64,000 bases of DNA from Prorocentrum cordatum (GCA_963575745.1 CAUYUJ010018649.1:472123-536122); one strand, 5' to 3'; counted from the stretch's first letter, positions 21,097 to 32,699 are shown. Numbers and translations are program-made. Notes: generated from the sequence alone by a model not told the origin.

Positions 21097-21198
21097 GAGG
21101 GGCTCCTCGAAGAGCTTCTGCAGGCGGTCCGCCGTCTGGCGCTGCCTGACCACGGACACCTCCTTCTCCGGGATCTCGCCCGGGGGCAGCACGTCCTC
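21097..21198 (-). CDS. Candidate internal exon, 102 bp, AG/GT-flanked, unknown gene
   Basis: The minus strand reads 34 codons without a stop, including EDVLPPGEIPEKEVSVV and RQTADRLQKLFEEPL. The peptide is charged and helix-prone. Nearly all codons end in G or C. Directly upstream is a good 3' splice site (CCCCCTCCCTGCAG) and directly downstream is GTTGGT, a possible 5' splice site. The exon is therefore symmetric (phase 0 at both ends). Antisense frames lack this codon pattern. I do not recognise the protein. It could be a single exon of a gene with long introns, or a fragment copied into a repeat. Confidence 0.5.
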
Positions 21199-21296
21199 CT
21201 GCAGGGAGGGGGTCCGTCCCCAAGGAGGCACCGAAAATGCCAAAATCAATGTCTGTCGCTTTCTCGCTTTTCGCTTCCGATTGAGGACCCCACGAC

Positions 21297-21660
21297 GGCC
21301 CCAAAGGCGTCCAAGAGCGCCCCAGGGGCGATCTTGAGCACTCTAGAAGGGCAGGGCTGAGTGAAACTCCTGTCTGTTTTGGTCATTGTCTTTCAAGATG
21401 GTTCCAAGAGCGCCCCGTCAAGCTCCTAAGAGCTCCCAAAGGTGGCCCCAAAAGGCGCCCGGACGGCACCAAGAGGCCTCTAAGAGGCTCCCAAGAGGCT
21501 GCCAAGAGACCCGCAAGAGGCTCGAAGAGGATCCCCGAAGCACCCAAGACGCTCAAAGACGGCCCTGGGCCCGCCAAAATGCACCCCCCAGACGCCCCAA
21601 GAGGCCCCCAAAAGATGTCCAAACGACATCCGAGGCGACTCCGAGGCATTCAAAAGGGTT
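21297..21660. repeat. CCCCAAGAGG-type degenerate minisatellite
   Basis: Runs of CCAAGAGCGCCCC, CCAAGAGGCC, CTAAGAGGCTCC and CCAAGACGCTC units of about 10-13 bp fill this stretch. The minus frame reads Leu/Gly/Ser-rich peptide (GLLVPSGRLLGPPLGAL). Confidence 0.75.
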
Positions 21661-21677
21661 CGGGCTCTTTTGTTCGC

Positions 21678-21870
21678 CCTTTTCCTCCTCCTCCTCCTCC
21701 TCCTCCTCGTCCTCGTCCTCGTCCTCCTCCTCTTCCTTACTCCTTCCTCCTTCCTCCTTCCTCCTTTTCCTCCTCCTCCTGCTCCTGCTCCTCCTCACCG
21801 CACGTTCATCTATCTTCTCCATCCTCCACCATCCATATTAATGATCCTCCTCCTCCACCTTCTCCTCCTC
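21678..21870. repeat. CTC/CTT polypyrimidine tract
   Basis: The plus strand is nearly all C and T, mainly TCC and TCG triplets (21683-21740), then TTCCTCC units. Such tracts can form triplexes. No gene was seen from 21870 to 22190. Confidence 0.9.
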
Positions 21871-22189
21871 CTCCTTCGGCCGATAACGACAGTCCCCCAA
21901 AAATGTCCTACGCTTCCATGGTCGTCTCAACTCGCCTGGGCGTCGCTTTTGGATGGGATTGCAGGGATACTCGAAGGGCCTAGACATAGAGGGTCAGAAA
22001 CTGCTGATTTCGAGAGCTCCTCTGCCTAATGCGCGATAGGTTTGGAAGGTTAACGACATAACCAGGCGACAACATATGGCACCACACAATTACACGACCG
22101 AGAAATTCCCACATACCTTGTGTTACATCGTGCGTGCACCACCAGTACCACGAACACTACCACTACATCCGCGAGAAGCATTGACACAT

Positions 22190-22339
22190 TCCCTGCTGTT
22201 GTCACTACTACTAAGACGACTACGACTGCGACTACTACCAGCACTACCAATACTACTACTAGTACTACTACTACTACTACTACTACTGCTACTACTACTA
22301 CTACTACTGCTACTACTACTACTACTACTACTACTACTG

Positions 22340-22373
<34 letters not shown>

Positions 22374-22386
22374 CACTGCTACTACT

Positions 22387-22437
<51 letters not shown>

Positions 22438-22720
22438 GCCGCCGCTGCTACAACAACTACTACTTCGAAAGCCACAACCCGTACTACTACTATTACTGCT
22501 GTTGTTGCTGCCGCTGCTGCTGAAACGCCAACGTCGGCGACTACGACTGATGCGATGGTTACGACTGCTATTGTTACGCCTCTGCGACTACGCCGATTAT
22601 TTTTCCTGCTACCGGTACTGCTACTGCTACTGCTAGTACTACCACAACTGCTAACACTACTGCTACTACTCCGACTACAACTGCTACTACAACGACTACG
22701 GCTACTACTCCGACTACTAT

Positions 22721-22751
<31 letters not shown>

Positions 22752-22880
22752 GCTACTGCTACTGCTACTGCTACTGCTACTACTACTAATAATAATAATA
22801 CAACCACTGCTAGAAAGACGACTACTAACACTACTACTGCTACGACTACGACTACGACTACTACTACTGCGACTACTACA

Positions 22881-22925
<45 letters not shown>

Positions 22926-22928
22926 GCA

Positions 22929-22973
<45 letters not shown>

Positions 22974-23001
22974 GCTACCACTACTACTACTACCACTACT
23001 C

Positions 23002-23035
<34 letters not shown>

Positions 23036-23278
23036 CGCCGCTGCTGTTACAACAGCCACTACTACCTAGTGCTGCTGCCGCTGCTGCTGCAACAACAAGC
23101 ACTGCTACTACGACTACTTCTGCAAATTCTACAGATACGACTACTATTACAACGTCTACTACGACTACGACTACGACACTTATTACTACTGCTACCACTA
23201 CGGATACTGCCACTACTCGACTACTACTACTACCACTATTAATACCAGTACGGCAACACCTACCAACCTTTTTTACTG

Positions 23279-23366
<88 letters not shown>

Positions 23367-23367
23367 G

Positions 23368-23446
<79 letters not shown>

Positions 23447-23447
23447 G

Positions 23448-23506
<59 letters not shown>

Positions 23507-23532
23507 CACGACTACTACAACCACGACTGCGG

Positions 23533-23569
<37 letters not shown>

Positions 23570-23751
23570 GACTACTACTACTACTACTACTACTGCGACT
23601 ACTGTTCCGACTGCGGCTACTATTACTACGGCTACTACGGCTAGAGTTACTAATGTTACGGCTACTACTGTTACTACTACGACGGCGGCTACGACTACTA
23701 CTACTACTACTACTACTACTACTGCTACTACGACAGCTATTGTTTCAACAG

Positions 23752-23791
<40 letters not shown>

Positions 23792-23838
23792 CACTACTAC
23801 TATTACTACTATTACTACTACTACTATTACTACTACTT

Positions 23839-23889
<51 letters not shown>

Positions 23890-24043
23890 ATACCACTACT
23901 GCCATACTGCGGCGACGTCTAATATTACAAATGCTGCGAAGACTGCCGCTACTGCCACTACACCTTCTACTACTACAACTGTTACTACTACTACACCTTC
24001 TACTGCTACGACTACTACTACTACCACTACAACAACTACTACG

Positions 24044-24090
<47 letters not shown>

Positions 24091-24424
24091 GACCACTACT
24101 TATACTGATGCTGCTGCCTTCATGCATACTACGACTACTAATACGAAGGCTGCTGCCCAAGCTGCTAGTGGTACGACTGCACGTGGTACGACTACGACTA
24201 CTATTAATACTACCACTAGCACCTCTAACGCTGCGACTGCCACTCTACTGTTACTGCGACTGCTACGAGCACGACGGCTACTGCGACTACTGCGACTACT
24301 CATATTACTACTACTGCCACTACTGCTGCCACTACAACTACGACGACTAGTGCTACCACTACGACTACTACAACTACTACCACTACGGTTGCGACTGCTA
24401 CTACGAATATTACTACGACTGAGA

Positions 24425-24456
<32 letters not shown>

Positions 24457-24522
24457 ACGACTACGACTACGATTAGGACTACGACTACTACTACTGCTAC
24501 TACGACTACTACGACTACTACG

Positions 24523-24563
<41 letters not shown>

Positions 24564-24573
24564 CACTACTACG

Positions 24574-24613
<40 letters not shown>

Positions 24614-25109
24614 TTGTTACTACTACTACGGCGAATACGACGACTACTACTACTACTACTACTACTACTAGTACAACTGCAAAAACTACTACGACTACTG
24701 CTACTACCAATATTTCTTACTAAGACTACTACGACTACTACCGCTACGGCTAATACTATGACTACCGCTGCTACTACGACTTCTAGAACTACGACAGCCA
24801 CTACCACTACTACGACAACTGCTGCTACTGGAACTACTACGACGACAACTACAACGACCAAGACTACGATCACGAATATTTCGACTACGGCCCCTACTCC
24901 TACGAATGCTGCCAGACCACGATTTCTACTGATGCTACTAAAACGGCTACTACGACTACGGCCACGACTGCTACTACTACCGCTACGACTGCTACCCCTA
25001 CTACGCGTAGCATTTGTTGCTTGATTACTGGCACAAATACTATTACTATTACGACCACCACTACTACAACAACAACTACTACTACTACTACTACTACTAC
25101 TATACTACT

Positions 25110-25164
<55 letters not shown>

Positions 25165-25165
25165 G

Positions 25166-25231
<66 letters not shown>

Positions 25232-25658
25232 CACGACAACGCCGACTACGACTACCGCTACTACACCTACGAATACCCATGCAACTACGAATTATACTAC
25301 TACTGCTACTACTACTACTGCTACTACTACGGCTACCACGACTTCTACTACTACCACTTCTGCTACGACTACTATCAATCTACTAACATCACGAGTACGA
25401 CTTCGACTGCTACGACTACTACCACTACTACAGCTACTGCGGGTACCAGTACAGCGACGACTACGAGTACGACTCGAGTACTACGACTGCGACGCGTACT
25501 AGAACAACTACTAATACTGCTACTGTTACTACTAGTGCTACTATGACAGGTACTAGTACCAATACTACGACAACGATGGCTACTGCTACTACTACTACTA
25601 CTGCTGCTGCTACGACGACCACTGCTACTAAGCTTACTACTACTACGACTACTACAAG

Positions 25659-25706
<48 letters not shown>

Positions 25707-25759
25707 GACAACTACTACCACTCCTACTCCTACTCCTACTCCTACTCCTACTCCTACTC

Positions 25760-25808
<49 letters not shown>

Positions 25809-26107
25809 CACCAACACTACCGCTACGACTACAACTACTTCTGCTACTATTACTAATACTACTACGCATAGCATTGGTACATGCACGAGTACTGGCACGA
25901 GCAGAAGTATTCCTTGTATCGGTGGTAGCACTGCTGCCAATACTACTTGTACTTCAAGCACGACGACTGCCATCTCTACTACTTCTTGCACCGCTGCTGC
26001 CACTGCTACCACTATCATTGGTACTACTACTGCTACTCCTACTGCTAATACGGCGATTACTACTACAATTAGTATTACCACTACTACGACTACTACGATT
26101 ACACTGT

Positions 26108-26162
<55 letters not shown>

Positions 26163-26290
26163 GCTACTGCTACTACTACTACTGCTACTACTACTACGAA
26201 TACTACTACTACTACTACTACTACTACTACCACTACTACTACTAATACTTCCTCCTACTACTACTACAACTACTACTACTACTACTACTG

Positions 26291-26321
<31 letters not shown>

Positions 26322-26458
26322 GACTACTGTTACTACTACTACTACTAGTACTACTACTCCGTTGATTACTAAGGATCCACAACTACAACGAATGCTGCAA
26401 CGACCACTACCACGACAACGACGACATCTGCTACGACAGGTTGCATTACTAAGACAAG

Positions 26459-26507
<49 letters not shown>

Positions 26508-26586
26508 GCTACTACTACTACTACTACCACTTCTCCTACCACGACTACGACTAAAACTGCTACTACCACTACGGCAAATACCACTC

Positions 26587-26629
<43 letters not shown>

Positions 26630-26653
26630 CACTACTACTACTACGACTACGAG

Positions 26654-26697
<44 letters not shown>

Positions 26698-26823
26698 TTA
26701 CTACTACTACTACTACTACTACTACGTAGCTACTACTACTACTAATACTACTAGAACCCATACTACTACCAGTACAAGTGTTACCACTACGACCAGTACT
26801 ACGGCCATTGATACGACCACTAT

Positions 26824-26882
<59 letters not shown>

Positions 26883-27005
26883 TGAAGACTACAAGTATTG
26901 GTACTGCTACCAGTACTACTACCGCTACTACCAGTACTACAACGAATGCTACTACGACGGCTACTACTGCTACTACTACCACTACTACTACTACGATTAC
27001 TACTA

Positions 27006-27068
<63 letters not shown>

Positions 27069-27115
27069 TGCATAATATTAATACTACGACTAGCACGACG
27101 ACGACGAGTAGTACT
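22190..27115. repeat. Giant interrupted (ACT)n trinucleotide array, about 4.9 kb
   Basis: Almost the whole stretch is ACT triplets on the plus strand, interrupted by variants such as GCT, ACG, ACC, CCT and AAT. Long pure tracts occur (for example about 30 units near 23275-23366, and again near 26822-26880 and 27007-27066). Variant hexamers are locally amplified. Open frames of up to 600 codons exist only because ACT, CTA and TAC are sense codons; one minus frame reads TAG stops. The frames are low-complexity Thr, Leu, Tyr, Ser or Val runs and are not called as genes. Confidence 0.97.
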
Positions 27116-27216
27116 TCTACCACGACTACGTGTACGATCGACTTCATGATCCCACCATCAAAGATCGACGAACATCTCAAACAACATACGCAAGTACTAC
27201 TACAGCTGATGAACTT

Positions 27217-28123
27217 CTACGGTGGCCCAAACGGCCGAAACTCTCGAGACGCCCACTTGACACGTAACATTTTTGTCTGCGGCCACTGCGGCAAATCATC
27301 TTGACGCCAGGAGGGTCCCCGAGTCTTTCCCTGCACTACACGTGCAAATCTCATGTATGTTTCGCATGACAGGGCGCCCAACGAATTGTCCACGCGACCG
27401 AAAAAACCCAAATCTTGCGAGATGCCCTTTGGAATGCATCGCAACTTTTGTCTTTCCCACTTCGCAGCTGATGCGCCGCAGCCAAGTCTACCACAAGGTG
27501 GCCGCTATGAAAAAAACAGCTCTCCACCAATACTGTTTTGGACCATTGGCGGGCGCGCGTTGTACGCATCGGCGCGAAACAACACATGCAACCACAGGCA
27601 GGAAAATGTATGTTTAGTCTCGTCGGCGCAACCACGTAGACTGGAAGGCTTTCCCAAGCTGATGCAGTCCGCGCACCGCCCTTCGCCCGGCAGGGCCAGG
27701 CACATCACACTTCTGAAGAGCGCATCCTTTGCTGCACGACCAGAGGCTAGGCAGGAGAGCGGCTTGTCGAAAAAGGAAAATGTGCACGAGCCAGCTTCGA
27801 ATGTGCTCTCCAAGGACCGTCGGGAGTCTCGAACCGAGCCCAGCACAATGACGAAGGACCTCCTCGGGAAGCTCGCCGACCCCAAGACCCCACAACTCAA
27901 CGGGCAAGGACCACCTAGGAACGCCCCTGTTTTCAGAAGCTGGCTTCAGGTAGGTTTGACTTGAGGCCACGTCCTCCAAGGCAGCTTTATATGATTTAGT
28001 TGCACGACCCTGGCTGTACATCGGCGGCGGGGGAGGCCGCCTGTATCGTTCCCGATCCCTCACCAACCCCCCGTGCTCAAGTCTCGACGCCAACATCCAG
28101 GCTTGGACCATGCCCCGGGCCAC
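27217..28123 (-). pseudogene. LINE-B reverse transcriptase, N-terminal fragment
   Basis: Three minus frames carry the remnant. GVPRWSLPVELWGLG (about 27.9 kb) leads to LWSCSKGCALQKCD and RRAVRGLHQLGKAFQSTW (27.63-27.75 kb), which resembles the region before RT motif A in dinoflagellate LINEs. Further fragments (VDNSLGALSCETYMRFARV, near 27.4 kb) look like the strand with motif A, but the first catalytic Asp is in a degraded context. The YxDD region is missing because the element ends at the ACT array. Family assignment rests on pattern recognition, not on a search. Confidence 0.55.
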
Positions 28124-28445
28124 TCACTCCCAGTGGGCAATGCGCGTTGCAGATGGGAGAAATTTCAATTGCCACGTCCGCGGACATCCCCTCTGCCAGA
28201 ACCCCCTTCTTCCTCACCAGCTCCAACGTCGGCAGCTTCCCGCACAATTTCGTCATGGTCTGCAGCGCAGCGCAGGACTCCTCAATCTCCGACGGGTCGC
28301 ACTCCTGCAAGTGCCCGCGTAATTCACGCCAGCGAGCAAGCAATCGAAGACGCTCTTGCTTGTCGTTACCCGTGTGCGTCTGCGACGATCGTGCGACTAG
28401 ATTACGCCCTCCATCTCTCACCATCGTGCCGAATGGTGTTGGCAA
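28077..28445 (-). pseudogene. LINE-B linker after endonuclease
   Basis: One open frame of 123 codons contains KQERLRLLARWRELRGHLQ, ECDPSEIEESCAALQTMTK and LCGKLPTLELVRKKGVLAEG, a charged helical segment. Its position between endonuclease and RT matches the linker of LINE polyproteins. No catalytic function is expected. The start codon is incidental. Confidence 0.5.
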
Positions 28446-28544
28446 GTCCTCGGCTGTGTCACATTCACTCTAGATTCCAAACTCAATCCTGCCAGCTGCT
28501 TTCTACTCCAACCGAAAAATCAGGTCGCGCTCGTGAACCTTTCA

Positions 28545-29560
28545 GTGCGTGTACCAACTTACATGTACCCCACTTTCTTGCATCATACTGATTTTCATCT
28601 GGCGACTTCCATCTTTGGGGTTCGTGATCTTCGATGTCCGCAATAAACCCGATACGTCCACGAACAGGCCTATGATTACGATGCCCCACGACGACTGGCA
28701 TATACTGAAACATGCTCCCAATTCCCTCGGCGGGACCAAAAGACTTCACTCTTGCAGCAACCAGTAAAGGTAAACTCACATGATCATTCATTCTGGAGTT
28801 GCCATTCGCATCGATGCGACAACGTAGTAGTTGAGAATAGCCCAAGTTCCTCACTGAATTATCGTAGACGCTGTTCTGCTCCGCATACGTGTCATTACTG
28901 GGTGGTTCCGTGTCCGATCACAGCCTTTTGTTTCAAACGTTCCGCCATTGTCCGTCTTGTTTCGGTAGCCCCATGCCGTTATTCACATCTGCCATGATGA
29001 ACACCATTGTCGGATGTGGGGCTCTACCTATCGCTAGGGAAGCCCATCGTGCAAGCTGTTTCACAACATGCCAAATACGTTGGGGTAGGTTTCCTGCAAG
29101 ACGGTTTCGGTGGGCAATTCATCGTCATTGCGTAGAAAGACATGCCTCAAAATCTGAAGCACACTCCAATTCCACGGCCCTGCAGGTGACTGCGCGGCGT
29201 GTCGATTCTCCATAGACATGTCAGTGGCCACCGTGGAGGTAGTATGAATGTGCATCCTGCGCTCGTCTTGCTGAACTTGCTGTGCTTCCAGCCTGCAACA
29301 ACTGCTACAGTGTCCCAGATACGTGTGACGTGATACGTTTCACTCGTATACGCCGTGCTGCATGTGCCCTGCAGCCCGGTCATTTCGAAATTGCTGGCCT
29401 CCGAAGCAGTATCCTCCATGCGCGCAGCTAAACGAGAATGGCGAGTGTATGACACGAGCTGCTCGCCAGCAGCCACGTAGTAGTGAGAGTAGACTGCCGT
29501 ACATGAAGATGTGACACCTCGCGGCGCGCGCACGCGGCCTTGGAGCATAAACGGCGGCAC
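28545..29560 (-). pseudogene. LINE-B endonuclease (EEP) domain, frameshifted
   Basis: The N-terminal part reads VVAGWKHSKFSKTSAGCTF, ILPPRWPLTCLWRIDTPRSH and LQGRGIGVCF (29.15-29.45 kb). The middle carries a degraded FIMADVNNGMGLPKQDGQW near 28.95-29.0 kb, corresponding to the (A/G)-D-x-N metal-binding box. The C-terminal part reads YMPVVVGHRNHRP near 28.7 kb in place of the usual D-H-x-P-V-x-V catalytic box, followed by IADIEDHEPQRW. The box aspartate before H is not evident, so activity is lost. In the family this enzyme nicks the integration site. Confidence 0.65.
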
Positions 29561-29592
29561 TATGAGGAGGAGGAGGAGGAGGAGGAGGAGGG
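29561..29592. repeat. (GGA)n microsatellite
   Basis: About ten GGA or GGAGGA units lie at the 5' end of LINE-B. From 29600 to 30475 there is no recognisable gene; 29990-30250 is GC-rich with long Arg/Gly/Ser-coding frames on both strands. Confidence 0.9.
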
Positions 29593-30479
29593 AGGACAAA
29601 GCAATGAGCAATGCGCGAGGAATTCAAATGATTTGCTCAACTCACGCCGAAACTGGCCAATAACTCTGCAAAACCCGTCTCATGGGGAGGCGGGTAAGCC
29701 GTGAAAGAACGGGGCCACCCCACTGGCAGGACCAGCACTGCCCCGGAGACGGCGAACCCCGAGGCGCCGCGCAGACGCACGAGGGGGGGGGGCGTCTAGG
29801 GTCTAGGGGACTGACGCCTGCCTGGTGTCTCGGCCTCGGCCTCTACCTGTACCCCCCTTCGGAACCCTCTACGGTGCCACGACTATGGGGATAGCTGGGA
29901 GGGCCAGGTTAGAATAGGTATCAAAACTCGTGGTACGAAAACGATCGGCCATCTTTACCACTCGAGATCAAATCCGCTAGGATGAGGCGGGAAAGAGGAG
30001 GAGGAGAAGGGCAAGAGGGAGGACTGCACCGAGGTGGCGAGGATGGGAGCGCCCGGGACCCTGCGGCGGCGGCGAGGCGGCGCAGCGGTGGGGGAGGCTC
30101 CTGGACCACGGCGGCCTCCCTCGCCGCGGCCTTGGTGATCTCGTCGTCCTCCTCCTCGTCCTGGCGCCGGACGCCGCGGGAGCGGCGGGGGCGCGCGCCC
30201 GTGCGCCGCGGGCTGCGCCCGGAAACAACAGAAGCGGCGTACGTCGAGTAGAAGAAGGTCGACTACAGAATTGATGCACCCCGGGATTGAGGTGTGCGCT
30301 GGATCTGCAAAAAGTGCGCAGGATGCTCGTAAGGACGTCTACAACCAGAACACGTACGCGTTTGCAGACTCGACAAACAAATCAATTCCTAGATAAATGA
30401 ATCCTGTAGACGATCCCCTACTCGAATACGGCAGTTTCGTGTTGTGACCACCCCGTCGTTGGTCGCTGACACCGCGTGG

Positions 30480-30760
30480 ATCGTTCAACCTTGAACGGTC
30501 GAAGTTTCCGATCGCCAGATCGTTCCATCTTGGCCGATACTGGGCATCTCTCGGACGTCCATTCCCTGTGTTTTTTGTCGGTTTCGTGCGTTGTTTTTTC
30601 GCCAAATGATCAAGGGTGCTCCTCGATGGTCCTCGCCGAAGGAAAAATGCACACGCCCTAGCGATGCCAAGGATACTGGGCCACTGGAGGCGTTCAGCTC
30701 TCAACGCCCGCGGCGGCGTCACCGTGCGGCGGCACGCCACGGAACCTAACATAGAGGTAC
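30480..30760. repeat. Dispersed repeat R-2, copy 2, split by MITE-C
   Basis: GTTCAACCTTGAACGGTCG begins the repeat. After 126 bp of inserted DNA it resumes with GGGCCACTGGAGGCGTTCAG. Compared with the unsplit copies at 18714 and 59035, the break falls in the block GATTCTGGGCCACTGG. Confidence 0.85.
30546..30671. mobile_element. MITE-C copy 2, nested in R-2, with TSD
   Basis: GATACTGGGC is repeated at 30536-30545 and 30672-30681 around 126 bp of MITE-C sequence (ATCTCTCGGACGTCC at the start, GCGATGCCAAG at the end). The two intact R-2 copies show a single equivalent word, so this is a real insertion with a duplication of 8-10 bp. Confidence 0.9.
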
Positions 30761-30764
30761 GACT

Positions 30765-30890
30765 GTCGGAGCCCCGCGCGGATCTCCTGGATCGGCGCTG
30801 GGCCCTCCTGCCTGCCAGGGGCGGCGCCAGACGCCGCCAGGGGGCGCCAGCGCCGATCCAAGCACTCTGCGCGGAGCTTGGCTTTGACAG
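30765..30890. repeat. FB-1 foldback, copy 4
   Basis: CGGAGCCCCGCGCGGATCTC and CTGGATCGGCGCTGGGCC form the left arm; GCCAGCGCCGATCCAAGCAC forms the right arm. The core is CAGGGGCGGCGCCAG. The right outer arm is replaced by the AT repeat that follows. Confidence 0.75.
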
Positions 30891-30990
30891 ATCTATATAT
30901 ATATATATATATAGAGAGAGAGATGTATATTTACATCTATATATATATATATGTATATATATATATAGAGAGAGAGAGAGAGATTCTCTT
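30891..30990. repeat. (AT)n/(AG)n compound microsatellite
   Basis: TA runs alternate with AGAGAG runs. GATGTATATTTACATC in the middle is a palindrome flanked by TA runs, so the block can fold on itself. Confidence 0.9.
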
Positions 30991-31340
30991 AGTGCTGTGC
31001 TTTGATCCTTTAGACTCGGGACTCCTGGGCGCAGCCAGGGCTCGAGCTCGGCCCCACCCCTGAGACCGGCGTGCTCACGGCGATGGGGAGGGAAGTAGGG
31101 ATCGGAGTAGGAGTATGCGTCAGCAGGCGATGACACCTGGATCAGGCCCCCTGGGGGATATGGGAGCGAGGGCGGGGATTCGCGTCGCAGCAGATCACAA
31201 CTTGACCTCTGACTTGACCGCTGCTGCCTTTTTCTGCCTCCATGGGCCATCCTCGGGCTCCGAGGATGTTAGACGGACGTGCCCTGGCTGCAAAGACTTG
31301 TTCCCTGGGAGGGAGTCAAGACCTCTGGGTGCCCGAGTTG

Positions 31341-31470
31341 CTTGCCGTCGCTCGAGCGTCCATTTCCCGTGCATGTTTCGGTTTCGTCAGTGTTGTTTGT
31401 TTGCTCGATGGTCCAGGATGCTTCTCCAGGGTCCTCGCCGAGAAAAAATGCACACGTTCGAGCGATGCCA
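31341..31470. mobile_element. MITE-C copy 3 (about 130 bp)
   Basis: It starts CTTGCCGTCGCTCGAGCGTC and ends ACACGTTCGAGCGATGCCA. Flanks GAGTTGC and GGGTTGC are consistent with a decayed duplication. The interior matches copy 1 closely (TTTGCTCGATGGTCCAGGAT). Confidence 0.85.
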
Positions 31471-31599
31471 GGGTTGCGGGTCAGATTAGGTGGAGGGGGT
31501 CAGGGCTCGGTCGTTGGGGGTCTTCTGAGGAGCCTGCTGGCTTCTTGAAAGCCATCCTCCTCTTGTGAGGGGCAACGATAAGGGGAAATGGCGCAGGGG

Positions 31600-31710
31600 G
31601 GGAAACATCGACCTGGAATCGGCGACACGTCGCCGATAGATCGGCGATAGGTCGCCGATTGCGAATCCGCACCTTTGCGAATCCGCACCTCCCTGGCAGG
31701 GCGGGGCTAT
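31600..31710. repeat. Dispersed repeat R-1, copy 2
   Basis: CATCGACCTGGAATCGGCGA is followed by CGCCGATAGATCGGCGATAG. GCGAATCCGCACCT then occurs twice in tandem. The end is GGCAGGGCGGGGCTAT. Confidence 0.8.
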
Positions 31711-31909
31711 CGGGATAGGGGGCCACGCGGCGCGCAGTGGGCGACGGGGGGCCGAGGCGTCACCCCGCTGCGCTCCTCCCCCCGCCCCCCGACCGCTGCC
31801 CCGAATGCTGACGCCACAATCGGCCTCCGAGGCGCGGGCCCCGTCTGCCCGCTGCGAAGCTCCCGGGGAGCCGGCCGGACGCAGCTGGAAGTGCTTGCCG
31901 AGAGTGAAG

Positions 31910-32085
31910 GAGCCCTGGGACACACACATAAAGACACAAATTACAGGATTCCCTGTATTTTCTTATATTTTCTGGGTTTCTGCCTTCCCCCCCACTTCCC
32001 ATATTTTCCTATATTTTCTGGGGAACCGTAGATTTATTGTGTCTGTGTGTGTTTCTGCCCTCCTGATGGAGCCTGCCACACCAAG
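31910..32085. repeat. Dispersed repeat R-3 (CCCTGGGACACACA type), copy 1
   Basis: GCCCTGGGACACACACATAA begins the unit. It contains ACAGGATTCCCTGTATTTTC, CACTTCCCATATTTTC and TTTATTGTGTCTGTGTGTG. Copies are at 37255, 55545, 55705 and at the right window edge. Confidence 0.85.
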
Positions 32086-32699
32086 CGCCTCTCCCTCCCT
32101 CCCTCCCCCGCCGGGGCTGGGCACCTCCTGCCACCTCCGGAGCCGGAACCGCGGACGAGGAAGGGGCAGGGCAATCAAACTGCGATTCTGACTCACTGCT
32201 CGCTCCAAGCCCTGAGATCCGACACTGCGAACAAAAATGCAACACCGCGTAAGACCACGACCAGGGCCCCGCACCCCATCTTTCTGCGTCATTCTTCGAG
32301 CCGTGGGGGAAGCGGGTCCTGAGGGAAACGGGTCCTGAGGTTTTTCGCTGTTTTCGGACTCTCGGGGCCCTCCACGGGCCCCAGGACTGTCAGAAAACGA
32401 CTCAGGATGCAGAACTCGTCCTGAGGAAGGCCCCAGATCCCAGGACCAACTTCCCTCAGGACCCGTTTCCCCCATGCGAATCTTCGAGCCGGATAGGTCT
32501 GTGTTCATCCCGGGGCCCGAAGACCTGGCGAAGACGGCCGTTGTAAACAAAATGCAGCGCTCGGATCTCCGGGAACACCCGCGGCCCGTTCAGCCGCTCT
32601 CCTCCCCCCCTCTCGCCCCGCACGAGGCGCCCACGACGGCGCGAGAGGCTCTCGGTGCGGCCGCTGGGGGCGCCCCGAGCGACGGGCAGGAGCCCCGCG

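Larger units (their letters stand above)
27200..29580 (-). mobile_element. LINE-B: decayed non-LTR retrotransposon of a second clade
   Basis: On the minus strand an endonuclease domain (29.56-28.55 kb) is followed by a charged linker (28.45-28.08 kb) and the N-terminal part of a reverse transcriptase (28.1-27.2 kb). The RT stops short of its catalytic box where the ACT array begins. Sequence character differs from LINE-A, so a separate lineage is inferred. Frames change several times and stops are frequent. No poly-A tail, ORF1 or duplication was found. Confidence 0.7.

Noticed and set aside
22120-23922. A 600-codon open frame (Thr/Leu-rich)
   Set aside because: It is the ACT array read through; ACT, CTA and TAC are all sense codons. 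There is no complex sequence in it.
22050-26081. Minus-strand Ser- and Val-rich frames of 130-390 codons
   Set aside because: They are AGT/GTA readings of the same array, not proteins.
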